Assembly: GCA_016296065.1 (NCBI GenBank)
Contig: JAEDKA010000043.1
Coordinates: 1-32,744 of the forward strand
DNA from: Kiritimatiellia bacterium
Lineage (GTDB): Bacteria; Verrucomicrobiota; Kiritimatiellia; RFP12; UBA1067
Direction: 5' to 3'
DNA length: 32,744 bases
This document shows positions 1-6,879 of this stretch, piece after piece; the first letter of the stretch is position 1; the number at the start of each line of letters is the position of its first letter. The position numbers were made by a program, and so were the translations under genes. The notes beneath the pieces were generated by a model. The model saw nothing but the letters and a program-made list of their open reading frames with translations, was not told the DNA's origin and made no database searches.

Positions 1-77
1 CCTCGATACCAACCGAATTGCGCGCAAGCGGTTCAACGGTTTAGAATCGCACCCTTAAGCGCGTCTTTGGCGGGGCA

Positions 78-107
78 TTGATTCCGTGGCACCAAATATA
101 GTATAAT
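78..107 (+). promoter_or_regulatory. Sigma70-type promoter of the aroA operon
   Basis: TTGATT (78-83) and TATAAT (102-107) are separated by 18 bp, close to the sigma70 consensus. Transcription would start near 114, leaving a leader of about 65 nt before aroA. Confidence 0.65.
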
Positions 108-133
108 TTTCCCGAAACAGATTGAAAGGAAGG

Positions 134-158
134 TGTGGCCGCGTCCAAAGCGGGCACA
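134..158 (+). other. Hairpin in the aroA 5' leader
   Basis: Arms 134-142 and 150-158 pair over 8 of 9 positions (one G-G mismatch) around a 7-nt loop, just upstream of the ribosome binding site GGAGAG at 169. It could modulate translation or be incidental in GC-rich DNA. Confidence 0.3.
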
Positions 159-180
159 GTTTGAGTATGGAGAGTGTGAA

Positions 181-1290
181 ATGATTACATTGCAGCCCGG
201 CAAGCGCACGGGTTCGGTTACGATTCCGCGTTCGAAATCCCACGAGCACCGTCTGCTGCTTGCGGACTTCCTTGCGGGCGACTACAGCCGACTTCCGCCC
301 GCAGAAGGCGACAGCGAGGACATCCTCGCGACGAAGCGCTGTCTCGAGGCGCTCAAGGACGCCGGGCAGCTCGCGATCCTCGACTGCGGGGAGAGCGGTT
401 CGACGCGCAGGTTCCTCGGTCCGGTCGCGGCCGCGCTCGGCAAGTCCGTCACGTTCCTCACCCGCGGACGCCTCTCGGAGCGTCCGCAGCTCGACTACGC
501 CGACCTCAAGAGCGGACTCCACGAGCTGCCGGGCGACGTTTCGTCGCAGTTTGTCACCGGACTCCTCTTTGCGCTTCCGCTCCTTGAGGGCGACTCGCAG
601 ATACGCTTCACGACTCCGCTCGAGTCCCGCGGATACGTCGAGATGACGCTGCGCGTCCTCTCCGGCGCGGGGATATACGTCGGAATCGCGGAGAACGGAT
701 ACGACATTCCCGGCGGACAGACCTACGTGCCCCAGCCTGACACGCAGGTCGAGCTCGACTGGTCCGGCGCCGCGTTCTGGTACGCCATGAACGCGCTCGG
801 CAGCCTCGTCATGTTCGACAGGCTCGACACCCACTCGTCCCAGCCCGACCGTGCCGTCGCCGAGATCGCTCCGCGCATCGCGGCCGCCTGGAAGGGCGAG
901 CACGTCGAGATCGACATCTCGTCGTCGCCGGACATCTTCCCTGCGCTCGCCGTCGTGGCGGGCGCGTCGTCGGGAATAGTGCGCTTCTCCAACGTGAAGA
1001 GGCTCAGGTACAAGGAATCGGACCGCGTTGCGGCCATGGAGAACGTCCTTGAGCGCTTCGGAGTCGATACGAAGACGGACGAGGACTCCTTTACCGTCGA
1101 GGGGCGCGGCGAGGCGCTGAAGGGCGGGAAGTTCTCCTCGTTTGACGACCACCGCATCGCAATGGCAATCGCCGTCGGGGCGACGGTTGCGGACGACGAG
1201 GTGGAGATAGACAACCCCGAGTGCGTGGCGAAGTCGTATCCCGGATTCTTTGACCAGTTCGAGAACCTCAAGAACGGATGGGCGTCGTGA
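181..1290 (+). CDS. aroA: 3-phosphoshikimate 1-carboxyvinyltransferase (EPSP synthase), compact form
   Basis: AroA catalyses the sixth step of the shikimate pathway, joining phosphoenolpyruvate to shikimate-3-phosphate in the cytoplasm. The 369-residue product shows the N-terminal SKS substrate loop (residues 18-20), GESGSTRRFLG (70-80), PGDVSSQF (117-124), SPDIFPALAV (249-258) with the likely catalytic Asp251, RLRYKESDR, and the C-terminal DDHRIAMA motif. ATG181 is chosen because GGAGAG lies 6 nt upstream and the family begins at this point; an upstream GTG at 133 would add 16 residues unlike the family. The protein is shorter than the usual 420-430 residues: RPQLDY (101-106) is followed almost directly by the PGDVSSQ segment, so about 25-30 residues of one repeat unit are missing. 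The gene overlaps the next one by 13 bp. Confidence 0.93.
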   Translation: MITLQPGKRTGSVTIPRSKSHEHRLLLADFLAGDYSRLPPAEGDSEDILATKRCLEALKDAGQLAILDCGESGSTRRFLGPVAAALGKSVTFLTRGRLSERPQLDYADLKSGLHELPGDVSSQFVTGLLFALPLLEGDSQIRFTTPLESRGYVEMTLRVLSGAGIYVGIAENGYDIPGGQTYVPQPDTQVELDWSGAAFWYAMNALGSLVMFDRLDTHSSQPDRAVAEIAPRIAAAWKGEHVEIDISSSPDIFPALAVVAGASSGIVRFSNVKRLRYKESDRVAAMENVLERFGVDTKTDEDSFTVEGRGEALKGGKFSSFDDHRIAMAIAVGATVADDEVEIDNPECVAKSYPGFFDQFENLKNGWAS

Positions 1291-2141
1291 AGGACGACTA
1301 CGAGCTTCTTGATTCCGGCGACGGACGCAAGCTTGAGCGCTTCGGACGCTATGTCCTCGCGCGGCCCTGCTCGCAGGCGCTGTGGCGTCCGTCCCTCCCA
1401 GCGTCGGAATGGTCGCGCGCGGACGCGTCCTTCGACCGCGAGGACGGCAACCGCTGGCACGGGCGCGGGAACATCCCGAAGGAGTGGACGATCGAGACCG
1501 CCGGCGTGAAGTTCAAGCTGGGCGGAACCGACTTCGGCCATCTCGGCATTTTCCCCGAGCAGCGCGCGCAGTGGAAGTGGATAAGGAAAGTCGTCGAAGA
1601 GCGGCTGAATGCCGACGGACGCAGGCCGACGTTCCTGAATTTGTTCGCCTATTCCGGCGGCTCCACGATGGCGGCGGCGCTCGGCGGCGCCGAGGCGTGC
1701 CATCTCGACGCGTCGAAGGGCATGGTGGAGTGGGCGAGGGAGAACGCGAGGCTCAACGGGCTCGCCGACTCGCCGATTCGCTGGATTGTCGACGACGCTC
1801 ACAAGTTCATGAAGCGCGAAATCAGGCGCGGCAGGCGCTACGACGCGATTGTGCTTGATCCGCCGACGTTCGGACGAGGCGCAGGCGGCGAGATGTACAA
1901 GATCGAGCGCGACCTCAAGGACACGCTTTCGCTTGTCCGCGATCTCCTTTCCGAGAAGCCGCTCTTCGTCCTTTTCTCCAGTCACACGCCGGGCCTCTCG
2001 CCGATCGTTGCGGAGAACATTCTCTCGCAGCTCTTTCCGGCGGCTTCCCTTGAGTCAGGCGAGATGCTTCTCGAAGGCGGCGGTCTCAAGTGTCCGAGCG
2101 GAATCTTCTGCCGCGCCGTATTCCCCTCGGCGAGAAAATAG
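1278..2141 (+). CDS. Class I SAM-dependent methyltransferase, RlmI/RlmK-like (COG1092 type)
   Basis: This is probably an RNA methyltransferase, by resemblance to the 23S rRNA cytosine-C5/guanine-N2 methyltransferases RlmI and RlmK. Visible motifs in the 287 residues are the SAM-binding motif I NLFAYSGG (121-128), an acidic motif II HLDAS (142-146), and the catalytic/target-base motif DPPTFGRG (194-201). The PUA-type N-terminus of RlmI is not obvious, so this looks like a catalytic-core version. ATG1278 overlaps aroA; a GTG at 1287 that overlaps the aroA stop codon as GTGA is an equally plausible start. The overlap implies translational coupling with aroA, though no metabolic link is apparent. 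The exact RNA target cannot be read from sequence. Confidence 0.8.
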   Translation: MGVVKDDYELLDSGDGRKLERFGRYVLARPCSQALWRPSLPASEWSRADASFDREDGNRWHGRGNIPKEWTIETAGVKFKLGGTDFGHLGIFPEQRAQWKWIRKVVEERLNADGRRPTFLNLFAYSGGSTMAAALGGAEACHLDASKGMVEWARENARLNGLADSPIRWIVDDAHKFMKREIRRGRRYDAIVLDPPTFGRGAGGEMYKIERDLKDTLSLVRDLLSEKPLFVLFSSHTPGLSPIVAENILSQLFPAASLESGEMLLEGGGLKCPSGIFCRAVFPSARK

Positions 2142-2143
2142 TG

Positions 2144-2149
2144 TATAAT
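2144..2149 (+). promoter_or_regulatory. -10 box TATAAT placed for a leaderless nnrD mRNA
   Basis: TATAAT ends 6 nt before the ATG at 2156, so the expected transcription start is the first base of the start codon. The -35 region (2121-2126, TTCCCC, 17-bp spacer) is weak. Confidence 0.5.
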
Positions 2150-2155
2150 TTAAGC

Positions 2156-3007
2156 ATGGTCACGACAATGCCCGCAGAACTGGAGGGTGCTTTCCCTCCG
2201 CGCCCGGCCGATGCGAACAAGTATTCGGTCGGGACGGTTGCCATTGTCGGCGGGAGCCCCCACTATCCCCATGCGCCCGTAATCGCCGCGCTTGGCGCGC
2301 GCGCCGGCGGCGCGGGGCTCGTGCAGCTCGTCGTGCCGGATGCCTCGCGCTATGCCGCGGGGGCGCTTGTGCCGGAAGCGACGTTCACGAAGCTCTCCGC
2401 GACGTGCGTTCCGCCAAAGGCGGACGTCACGGTGATCGGAATGGGCCTCGGGCAGTCCGTGACGACGGAGGTAATCGTCTCGCGTCTCCTCTCCGGCAGC
2501 AAGGGCAGGTTCGTCCTCGACGCGGACGCGCTTACGGTCCTTGCGCAGTGGTATGGCAAGAAGGGCGGCTACAAGCCGGCCGCGGGACAGGAAATCGTCC
2601 TCACGCCGCACGAAGGCGAGGCCGCGCGGCTTCTCGGCTGGAAGCGCGAGAAGGTCGCGGCGGAGCGCGATGCGGCGGTGTCGGAGATTGTGTCGCGCTA
2701 CAGGGCGACGGTCGTCCTCAAGGGACGCAGCACCGTCGTGGCGTCGTCCGACGGCGCGCGGAAGTATGTAAACGGCACGGGAAATCCGTGCATGGCGCTT
2801 GGCGGGATGGGCGATCTCCTCGCGGGAGTCCTCGGCGCGCGCTGGGCGTATCTCGGAGGGGATCCGTTCCTTGCGGCGGCGTCCGCGGTGTGGCTGCACG
2901 GCGCGGCGTCCGACAAGGTCGTGGAAAGCGCGGACGATCCGTCGATCGCAAACACCGCTGCGGCGGTAGGTTCGCTGCGCGTGCGCCTCGAGCGCAGAAA
3001 GGCATGA
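2156..3007 (+). CDS. nnrD: ADP/ATP-dependent NAD(P)H-hydrate dehydratase (YjeF C-terminal/NnrD family)
   Basis: The enzyme repairs hydrated NADH/NADPH (NADHX, NADPHX) by nucleotide-dependent dehydration. The 283 residues carry the family marks of this ribokinase-fold group: an N-terminal VAIVGGSPHYPHAP stretch, AGGAGLVQLVV, LTPHEGEAARLLG, a VLKG strand, and the phosphate-binding loop GNPCMALGGMGDLLAGV. The epimerase (NnrE) domain that is often fused to it is absent. The start is set at ATG2156 because the reading frame upstream lies within the previous gene, and a TATAAT box at 2144-2149 would start the mRNA exactly there. A second in-frame ATG at 2168 is possible. It ends 4 nt before the next gene. 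Confidence 0.9.
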   Translation: MVTTMPAELEGAFPPRPADANKYSVGTVAIVGGSPHYPHAPVIAALGARAGGAGLVQLVVPDASRYAAGALVPEATFTKLSATCVPPKADVTVIGMGLGQSVTTEVIVSRLLSGSKGRFVLDADALTVLAQWYGKKGGYKPAAGQEIVLTPHEGEAARLLGWKREKVAAERDAAVSEIVSRYRATVVLKGRSTVVASSDGARKYVNGTGNPCMALGGMGDLLAGVLGARWAYLGGDPFLAAASAVWLHGAASDKVVESADDPSIANTAAAVGSLRVRLERRKA

Positions 3008-3011
3008 CAAG

Positions 3012-3863
3012 ATGAAAGCTTCAGCACTGGCATTGTTCGCGCTCGGCGCCTCCGCTCTTTTCGCGGAGCAGCAGCCTTTTGAGCGCTACCAGCCGATCAT
3101 CGACAGGCAGATGTTCGGCCAGCCGCCGCCGAACTTCGATCCGACGAAGCCGTCGAGCGAGGCGCCGAAGGGGAGCGCGCGCGGAGAGGAGGAGCTCACG
3201 CGCGAGCAGGCCGTCATCAAGAGCTCGATCCACTTCAGCGCGATCAACGTGACGCCGGAGGGCGCGACGGCCGTCGGCTTTACGGACAATTCCAATCCGA
3301 AGATGCCCGTGCACTACTACCTCAAGGTCGGCGAGGAGCGCAACGGATGGAAGGTCACGGAGGCGGATCCCGTTAAGGCGACGATGACGATCGTCAAGGA
3401 CGATGTCGAGGTGTCGCTCGAACTCGGCGCGAATTCCGGCGGCGGCAAGGGCGGAGCGGCAGCGGGCAACGCCGCGACGCGCGACGTTGCCGGACGCGGC
3501 ATGGCGGCCGGGCAGCGGGCGGGGCTGCTGGGTGGCAGGCGCGGCGGCTTCGGTGGCGCTGCGGCGGGGAACGCCGGCGCGGCAGGCGCGACTGTCGACG
3601 CCACGAAGTTCGGCTCGCTTAGGGAGCGCCGCGCGGCGCGCGAGGCGGAGCGCGCCGCCGAAGAGGCCAAGGAGCGGGCCAAGCGCGAGGCTGAGCGCGA
3701 GGAGCAGCGCAAGGAGCTTCAGCTTCTCAAGGACGAGCTCAAGGCGCAGCGCGATGCGGCGGAGAAGGAGCGCGCGGAACGCGAGGCGGAGCGCGCCGCG
3801 CGCGAGGCGGAGCGTGCCGCCCACATGAACGAACAGCAGGTTGAAGGCAATGCAGAAGACTAG
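3012..3863 (+). CDS. Secreted protein with glycine-rich linker and charged coiled-coil tail, function unknown
   Basis: I do not recognise a family. The 283-residue protein starts with a signal peptide (positive Met-Lys, hydrophobic core, likely cleavage after ALFA, about residue 18). A globular domain of roughly 120 residues follows; it contains a PVHYYLKVGEERNGWKVTEAD stretch that superficially recalls small periplasmic assembly domains of secretion systems. Then comes a Gly/Ala-rich linker (about 143-192) and a long Arg/Glu/Ala-rich helix (about 200-275) built from repeats of the REAERAA type, predicted to form a coiled coil. GAAAGG at 2997-3002 is the likely ribosome binding site. It sits 4 nt after nnrD, and its last codons overlap the next gene, so it is in the same operon. 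Confidence 0.7.
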   Translation: MKASALALFALGASALFAEQQPFERYQPIIDRQMFGQPPPNFDPTKPSSEAPKGSARGEEELTREQAVIKSSIHFSAINVTPEGATAVGFTDNSNPKMPVHYYLKVGEERNGWKVTEADPVKATMTIVKDDVEVSLELGANSGGGKGGAAAGNAATRDVAGRGMAAGQRAGLLGGRRGGFGGAAAGNAGAAGATVDATKFGSLRERRAAREAERAAEEAKERAKREAEREEQRKELQLLKDELKAQRDAAEKERAEREAERAAREAERAAHMNEQQVEGNAED

Positions 3864-4698
3864 TTTCGAACAGTATCAGGAAGATCTCCGCCGCACGGGG
3901 GGGTATTCCACGACGCCGGAGCGGCGCGCTGCGAAGCGCGCGAAGGCTTCGTGGTGGAGCACGCTGAAGTATACTTTCGGCGTAACGAAGGTCTTTCCTT
4001 ACTGTGCGATCATGGAGCCGTTCGGGCTCCTCACGACCGAGAAGTGGGCGAAGGTGTGCTTTTCGGCCGTCACAACGGCCGAGAGTCTGGGACTCAACGT
4101 GATCGTCGAGGGCTTCGCCCAGCGCCAGGCGCATGACGGTCCGGTCGTATACCTCTGCAATCACATGTCCACGACCGAGACGATCCTGCTCATGCCGACG
4201 CTGCTTTCGTTCGGTCCGTTCAGCTACGTCGCGAAGGCGTCGCTTGCGCATCTTCCGTTCCTCTCCAAGGCCGCGGAGCACATGCGCATGGTGCCGGTTA
4301 CCCGCAAGTCGCCGCGCGAGGACCTGATGACCGTGCTCAACATAGGGCAGGAGCGCATCAAGGGCGGCGAGAGCTTCCTCATCTTTCCGCAGGGGACGCG
4401 GCAGGAGGTCTTCAGCCGCAAGGTCTATTCGTCAATCGGCGCGAAGCTCGCGGAGAAGGCCGGCTGCCCGGTGGTGCCGATTGTAGTTGACACGCGCTGC
4501 CAGCTTACGCGCGAGAAGGGCATATTCAAGAAGGTCTTCAAGGACTTCGGTCCGTTCGATCCTGCGTATGACATCCGCGTCGCGTGCGGACCTGTAATCC
4601 AGGACGCCAAGTCCAAGGTGATGCACGAGGCCGCGTTCGACTGGATGGCCGCGAAGCTTGGTTCGTGGGGGCTGAAGGTCGAAAGTGCAAAGGCTTAA
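3850..4698 (+). CDS. 1-acyl-sn-glycerol-3-phosphate acyltransferase-like protein (PlsC family)
   Basis: Members acylate lysophosphatidic acid or related lipids at the inner membrane. The 282 residues show block I NHMSTTE (104-110), a membrane-associated hydrophobic stretch (about 113-130), the block III-like sequence FPQGTR (179-184), and VVPIVVDT as block IV. Two positions deviate: the catalytic HX4D motif reads H105-X4-E110, and the usual Glu of FPEGTR is Gln. These changes are compatible with a divergent acyltransferase but make substrate assignment unsafe. The start ATG3850 overlaps the previous gene by 14 bp; a TTG at 3841 is the alternative. It belongs to the aroA-to-GDPD run of co-directional genes. 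Confidence 0.78.
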   Translation: MQKTSFEQYQEDLRRTGGYSTTPERRAAKRAKASWWSTLKYTFGVTKVFPYCAIMEPFGLLTTEKWAKVCFSAVTTAESLGLNVIVEGFAQRQAHDGPVVYLCNHMSTTETILLMPTLLSFGPFSYVAKASLAHLPFLSKAAEHMRMVPVTRKSPREDLMTVLNIGQERIKGGESFLIFPQGTRQEVFSRKVYSSIGAKLAEKAGCPVVPIVVDTRCQLTREKGIFKKVFKDFGPFDPAYDIRVACGPVIQDAKSKVMHEAAFDWMAAKLGSWGLKVESAKA

Positions 4699-4736
4699 GG
4701 GTCAAGGGGTTCAAACACAACAGAAAGGAGAACGGG

Positions 4737-5537
4737 ATGAACGTAATGACTAGATTGTTCACAGCTGCGGCGGTTGCCGCCGTTTTCGCCGGATGCGCCA
4801 CGGTGACTCGTCCCGCGCACGACACTCTCGTTGCCCGCGGCGGAGAGTCGGCCGACGCGCCAAAGAACACGATGGCAGCGTTCAGGCTGGCCCTGGAGCG
4901 CGGATTCGGCTTCGTGTGCGAGGTCGCTCGTTCCAATGACGGACGCGTCGTCGCGTTTCAGGACGGGACCGAAGGATCGCCCGCTCCGCTTGAGGATGTC
5001 CTCGAGCTCGCGCGCAACGACAGACCCATCTACATCGGTGCCAAGGGCGGCGCGGAGATCGTCCCGGCGATAAAGTCCGCAGTGGCGGCCCAGCCTGCCG
5101 CAACGCCGCGCAATGTCATCTTCCAGTCCTTCTGCCCCGACTGCTGCAAGGCGCTCAAGGAGGCGATACCCGACTACAGGGTCGTACTGCTCAGCAAGCT
5201 TGAGGGGATCGCCTCCGCTGGGGATCTCGTCGCCAAGGCGCGCGAGGCCGGGGCTGACGGGGTTGGCGTCCGTTTCGACCCCGACCTGGTGAACGAGGAG
5301 TTCGTGACGGCCGTCAAGGGCGAGGGATTGTCGTTCAACGTGTGGACTCTCGACGAGCTTCCGCTCGTACTCAGGGCGTTCGCGGTCGGCGCGGACACGG
5401 TGACGACGAACTGCGCGAAGCAGATGTTCGACGAGTACTGCGCGCTCTACGCTCCCGAAATGCAGTCGCACAGCGAGTTCGAGGAGCGCATGATCGACGG
5501 CGCGGCGTTTCCGTCCGCGCAGGTCCACGGATTTTGA
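4737..5537 (+). CDS. Glycerophosphodiester phosphodiesterase-like lipoprotein with degenerate active site
   Basis: The 266-residue protein begins with a lipoprotein signal whose lipobox FAGC ends at Cys20. The remainder follows the GDPD TIM-barrel pattern: an RGG start (34-36), APKNTMAAFRLALERGFGF (PENT-like region, 41-59), NDGRVVAFQD (67-76), and the C-terminal NVWTLDEL and GADTVTTN segments. Canonical GDPD enzymes need the His of HRG and the His of the HD motif; here these read ARG (Ala33) and QD (Gln75), and the metal-binding E-x-D is altered to V-x-E. Hydrolytic activity is therefore doubtful, and a binding or structural role is possible. The ribosome binding site AGAAAGGAG (4722-4730) supports ATG4737. 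Confidence 0.78.
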   Translation: MNVMTRLFTAAAVAAVFAGCATVTRPAHDTLVARGGESADAPKNTMAAFRLALERGFGFVCEVARSNDGRVVAFQDGTEGSPAPLEDVLELARNDRPIYIGAKGGAEIVPAIKSAVAAQPAATPRNVIFQSFCPDCCKALKEAIPDYRVVLLSKLEGIASAGDLVAKAREAGADGVGVRFDPDLVNEEFVTAVKGEGLSFNVWTLDELPLVLRAFAVGADTVTTNCAKQMFDEYCALYAPEMQSHSEFEERMIDGAAFPSAQVHGF

Positions 5538-5543
5538 TATAAT
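5535..5543 (+). promoter_or_regulatory. Extended -10 promoter for metY
   Basis: TG-A-TATAAT (5535-5543) is an extended -10 element that overlaps the stop codon of the preceding gene. The start would be near 5550, giving a leader of about 40 nt. No clear -35 is visible. Confidence 0.5.
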
Positions 5544-5590
5544 ACGCGGATTGGAAAAATTCGCGAAGCGATAAAACACGAAAGGATTCG

Positions 5591-6865
5591 ATGAAGATTG
5601 ACACACTCTGCGTCCAGGGAGGCTGGACGCCCTCCTGCGGCGAGTCCCGCCAGGTTCCTATCTACCAGACGACAACGTTCAAGTACGACACCACGCAGCA
5701 CATGGCCGACCTGTTCGACCTCAAGGCGTCCGGCTACTTCTACACGCGTCTCGCGAATCCGACGAACGACGCGGTCGCCAAGAAGATCGCCGCGCTCGAA
5801 GGCGGCGTCGCCGCGATTCTCACGAGCTCCGGGCAGGCCGCGTCCACCTTCGCGGTCCTCAACCTCTGCAATGCGGGCGACCATGTCGTTTCATCCGCGC
5901 AGATCTACGGCGGAACGTTCAACCTCTTCGCTGTCTCGCTGAAGAAGCTCGGCATCGAGTTCACGTTCGTCGACCCCGATGCGTCGCCCGCCGAGATACA
6001 GAAGGCGTTCCGTCCCAACACGAAGTGCGTCTTCGGCGAGACGGTGGCGAATCCTTCCGGCGCGATCCTCGACATCGCGAAGTTCGCCAAGATCGCCCAC
6101 AAGAACGGCGTGCCGCTTATCGTCGACAACACGTTCCCGACTCCGATCCTGTGCCGTCCGTTCGAGTTCGGATGCGACATCGTCACGCATGCGACGACGA
6201 AGTACATGGACGGGCACTCCAGCCAGGTCGGCGGATGCATCGTCGACTCGGGCAACTTCGACTGGACGAAGCACGCGGACAAGTTCCCCGGGCTCGTCGA
6301 GCCGGATCCCTCCTACCACGGCCTCAGCTACACGAAGGCCTTCGGCAAGATGGCCTACATCGTCAAGTGCACTGCGCACCTGATGCGCGACTTCGGCTCG
6401 ATTCCGTCCCCGTTCAACGCGTTCCTCGTGAACATCGGCCTCGAGTCGCTCCACCTCAGGATACGCCGCCACGCCGAAAGCGCGCTCAAGATCGCCAAGT
6501 GGCTCAAGACCCAGAAGAAGGTCGCGTGGGTCAATTTCGCCGGGCTTCCCGGCAACAAGTACCACAAGCTCCTCAAGAAGCAGTTCAACGGCAACTCGCC
6601 GTGCGGCGTGATGACGTTCGGCATCAAGGGCGGACGCGAGGCGTCCATCAAGTTCATGGACTCGCTTAAGGTCATCGGAATCGTCACGCACGTCGCCGAT
6701 GCATGGAGCTGCGTGCTGCATCCTGCGTCGCATACGCACCGCCAGCTCACCGACGAGCAGCTCAAGGAGGCGGGCATTCCGCCGGACCTCATCCGTCTCT
6801 CGGTCGGGCTTGAGGATCCTGACGACCTCATCGCCGACCTCAAGCAGGCGCTCGCGAAGGTCTGA
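5591..6865 (+). CDS. metY: O-acetylhomoserine sulfhydrylase / aminocarboxypropyltransferase (Cys/Met PLP enzyme)
   Basis: The enzyme makes homocysteine (or methionine) from O-acetylhomoserine and sulfide (or methanethiol) with pyridoxal phosphate. Family marks in the 424 residues: QVPIYQTTTF near the N-terminus, YTRLANPTNDAVAKKIAALEGG, SSGQAAS, ETVANPSGAILDI, IVDNTFPTPILCRPFEFGCD, and THATTKYMDGH, where Lys204 should carry the cofactor. The C-terminus HPASHTHRQLTDEQL and IRLSVGLEDPDDLI is typical. Its length matches MetY rather than the shorter cystathionine enzymes. The ribosome binding site GAAAGGA (5580-5586) supports the start. No SAM or other methionine riboswitch was recognised in the short leader. 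It ends 14 nt before dnaE. Confidence 0.92.
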   Translation: MKIDTLCVQGGWTPSCGESRQVPIYQTTTFKYDTTQHMADLFDLKASGYFYTRLANPTNDAVAKKIAALEGGVAAILTSSGQAASTFAVLNLCNAGDHVVSSAQIYGGTFNLFAVSLKKLGIEFTFVDPDASPAEIQKAFRPNTKCVFGETVANPSGAILDIAKFAKIAHKNGVPLIVDNTFPTPILCRPFEFGCDIVTHATTKYMDGHSSQVGGCIVDSGNFDWTKHADKFPGLVEPDPSYHGLSYTKAFGKMAYIVKCTAHLMRDFGSIPSPFNAFLVNIGLESLHLRIRRHAESALKIAKWLKTQKKVAWVNFAGLPGNKYHKLLKKQFNGNSPCGVMTFGIKGGREASIKFMDSLKVIGIVTHVADAWSCVLHPASHTHRQLTDEQLKEAGIPPDLIRLSVGLEDPDDLIADLKQALAKV

Positions 6866-6879
6866 CGGGGCGCTCGCTG

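Noticed and set aside
1..58. C-terminal end of a preceding gene
   Set aside because: Two frames end in stop codons here (17-18 or 13 codons visible), but the stretch is too short to choose between them or to recognise a family.
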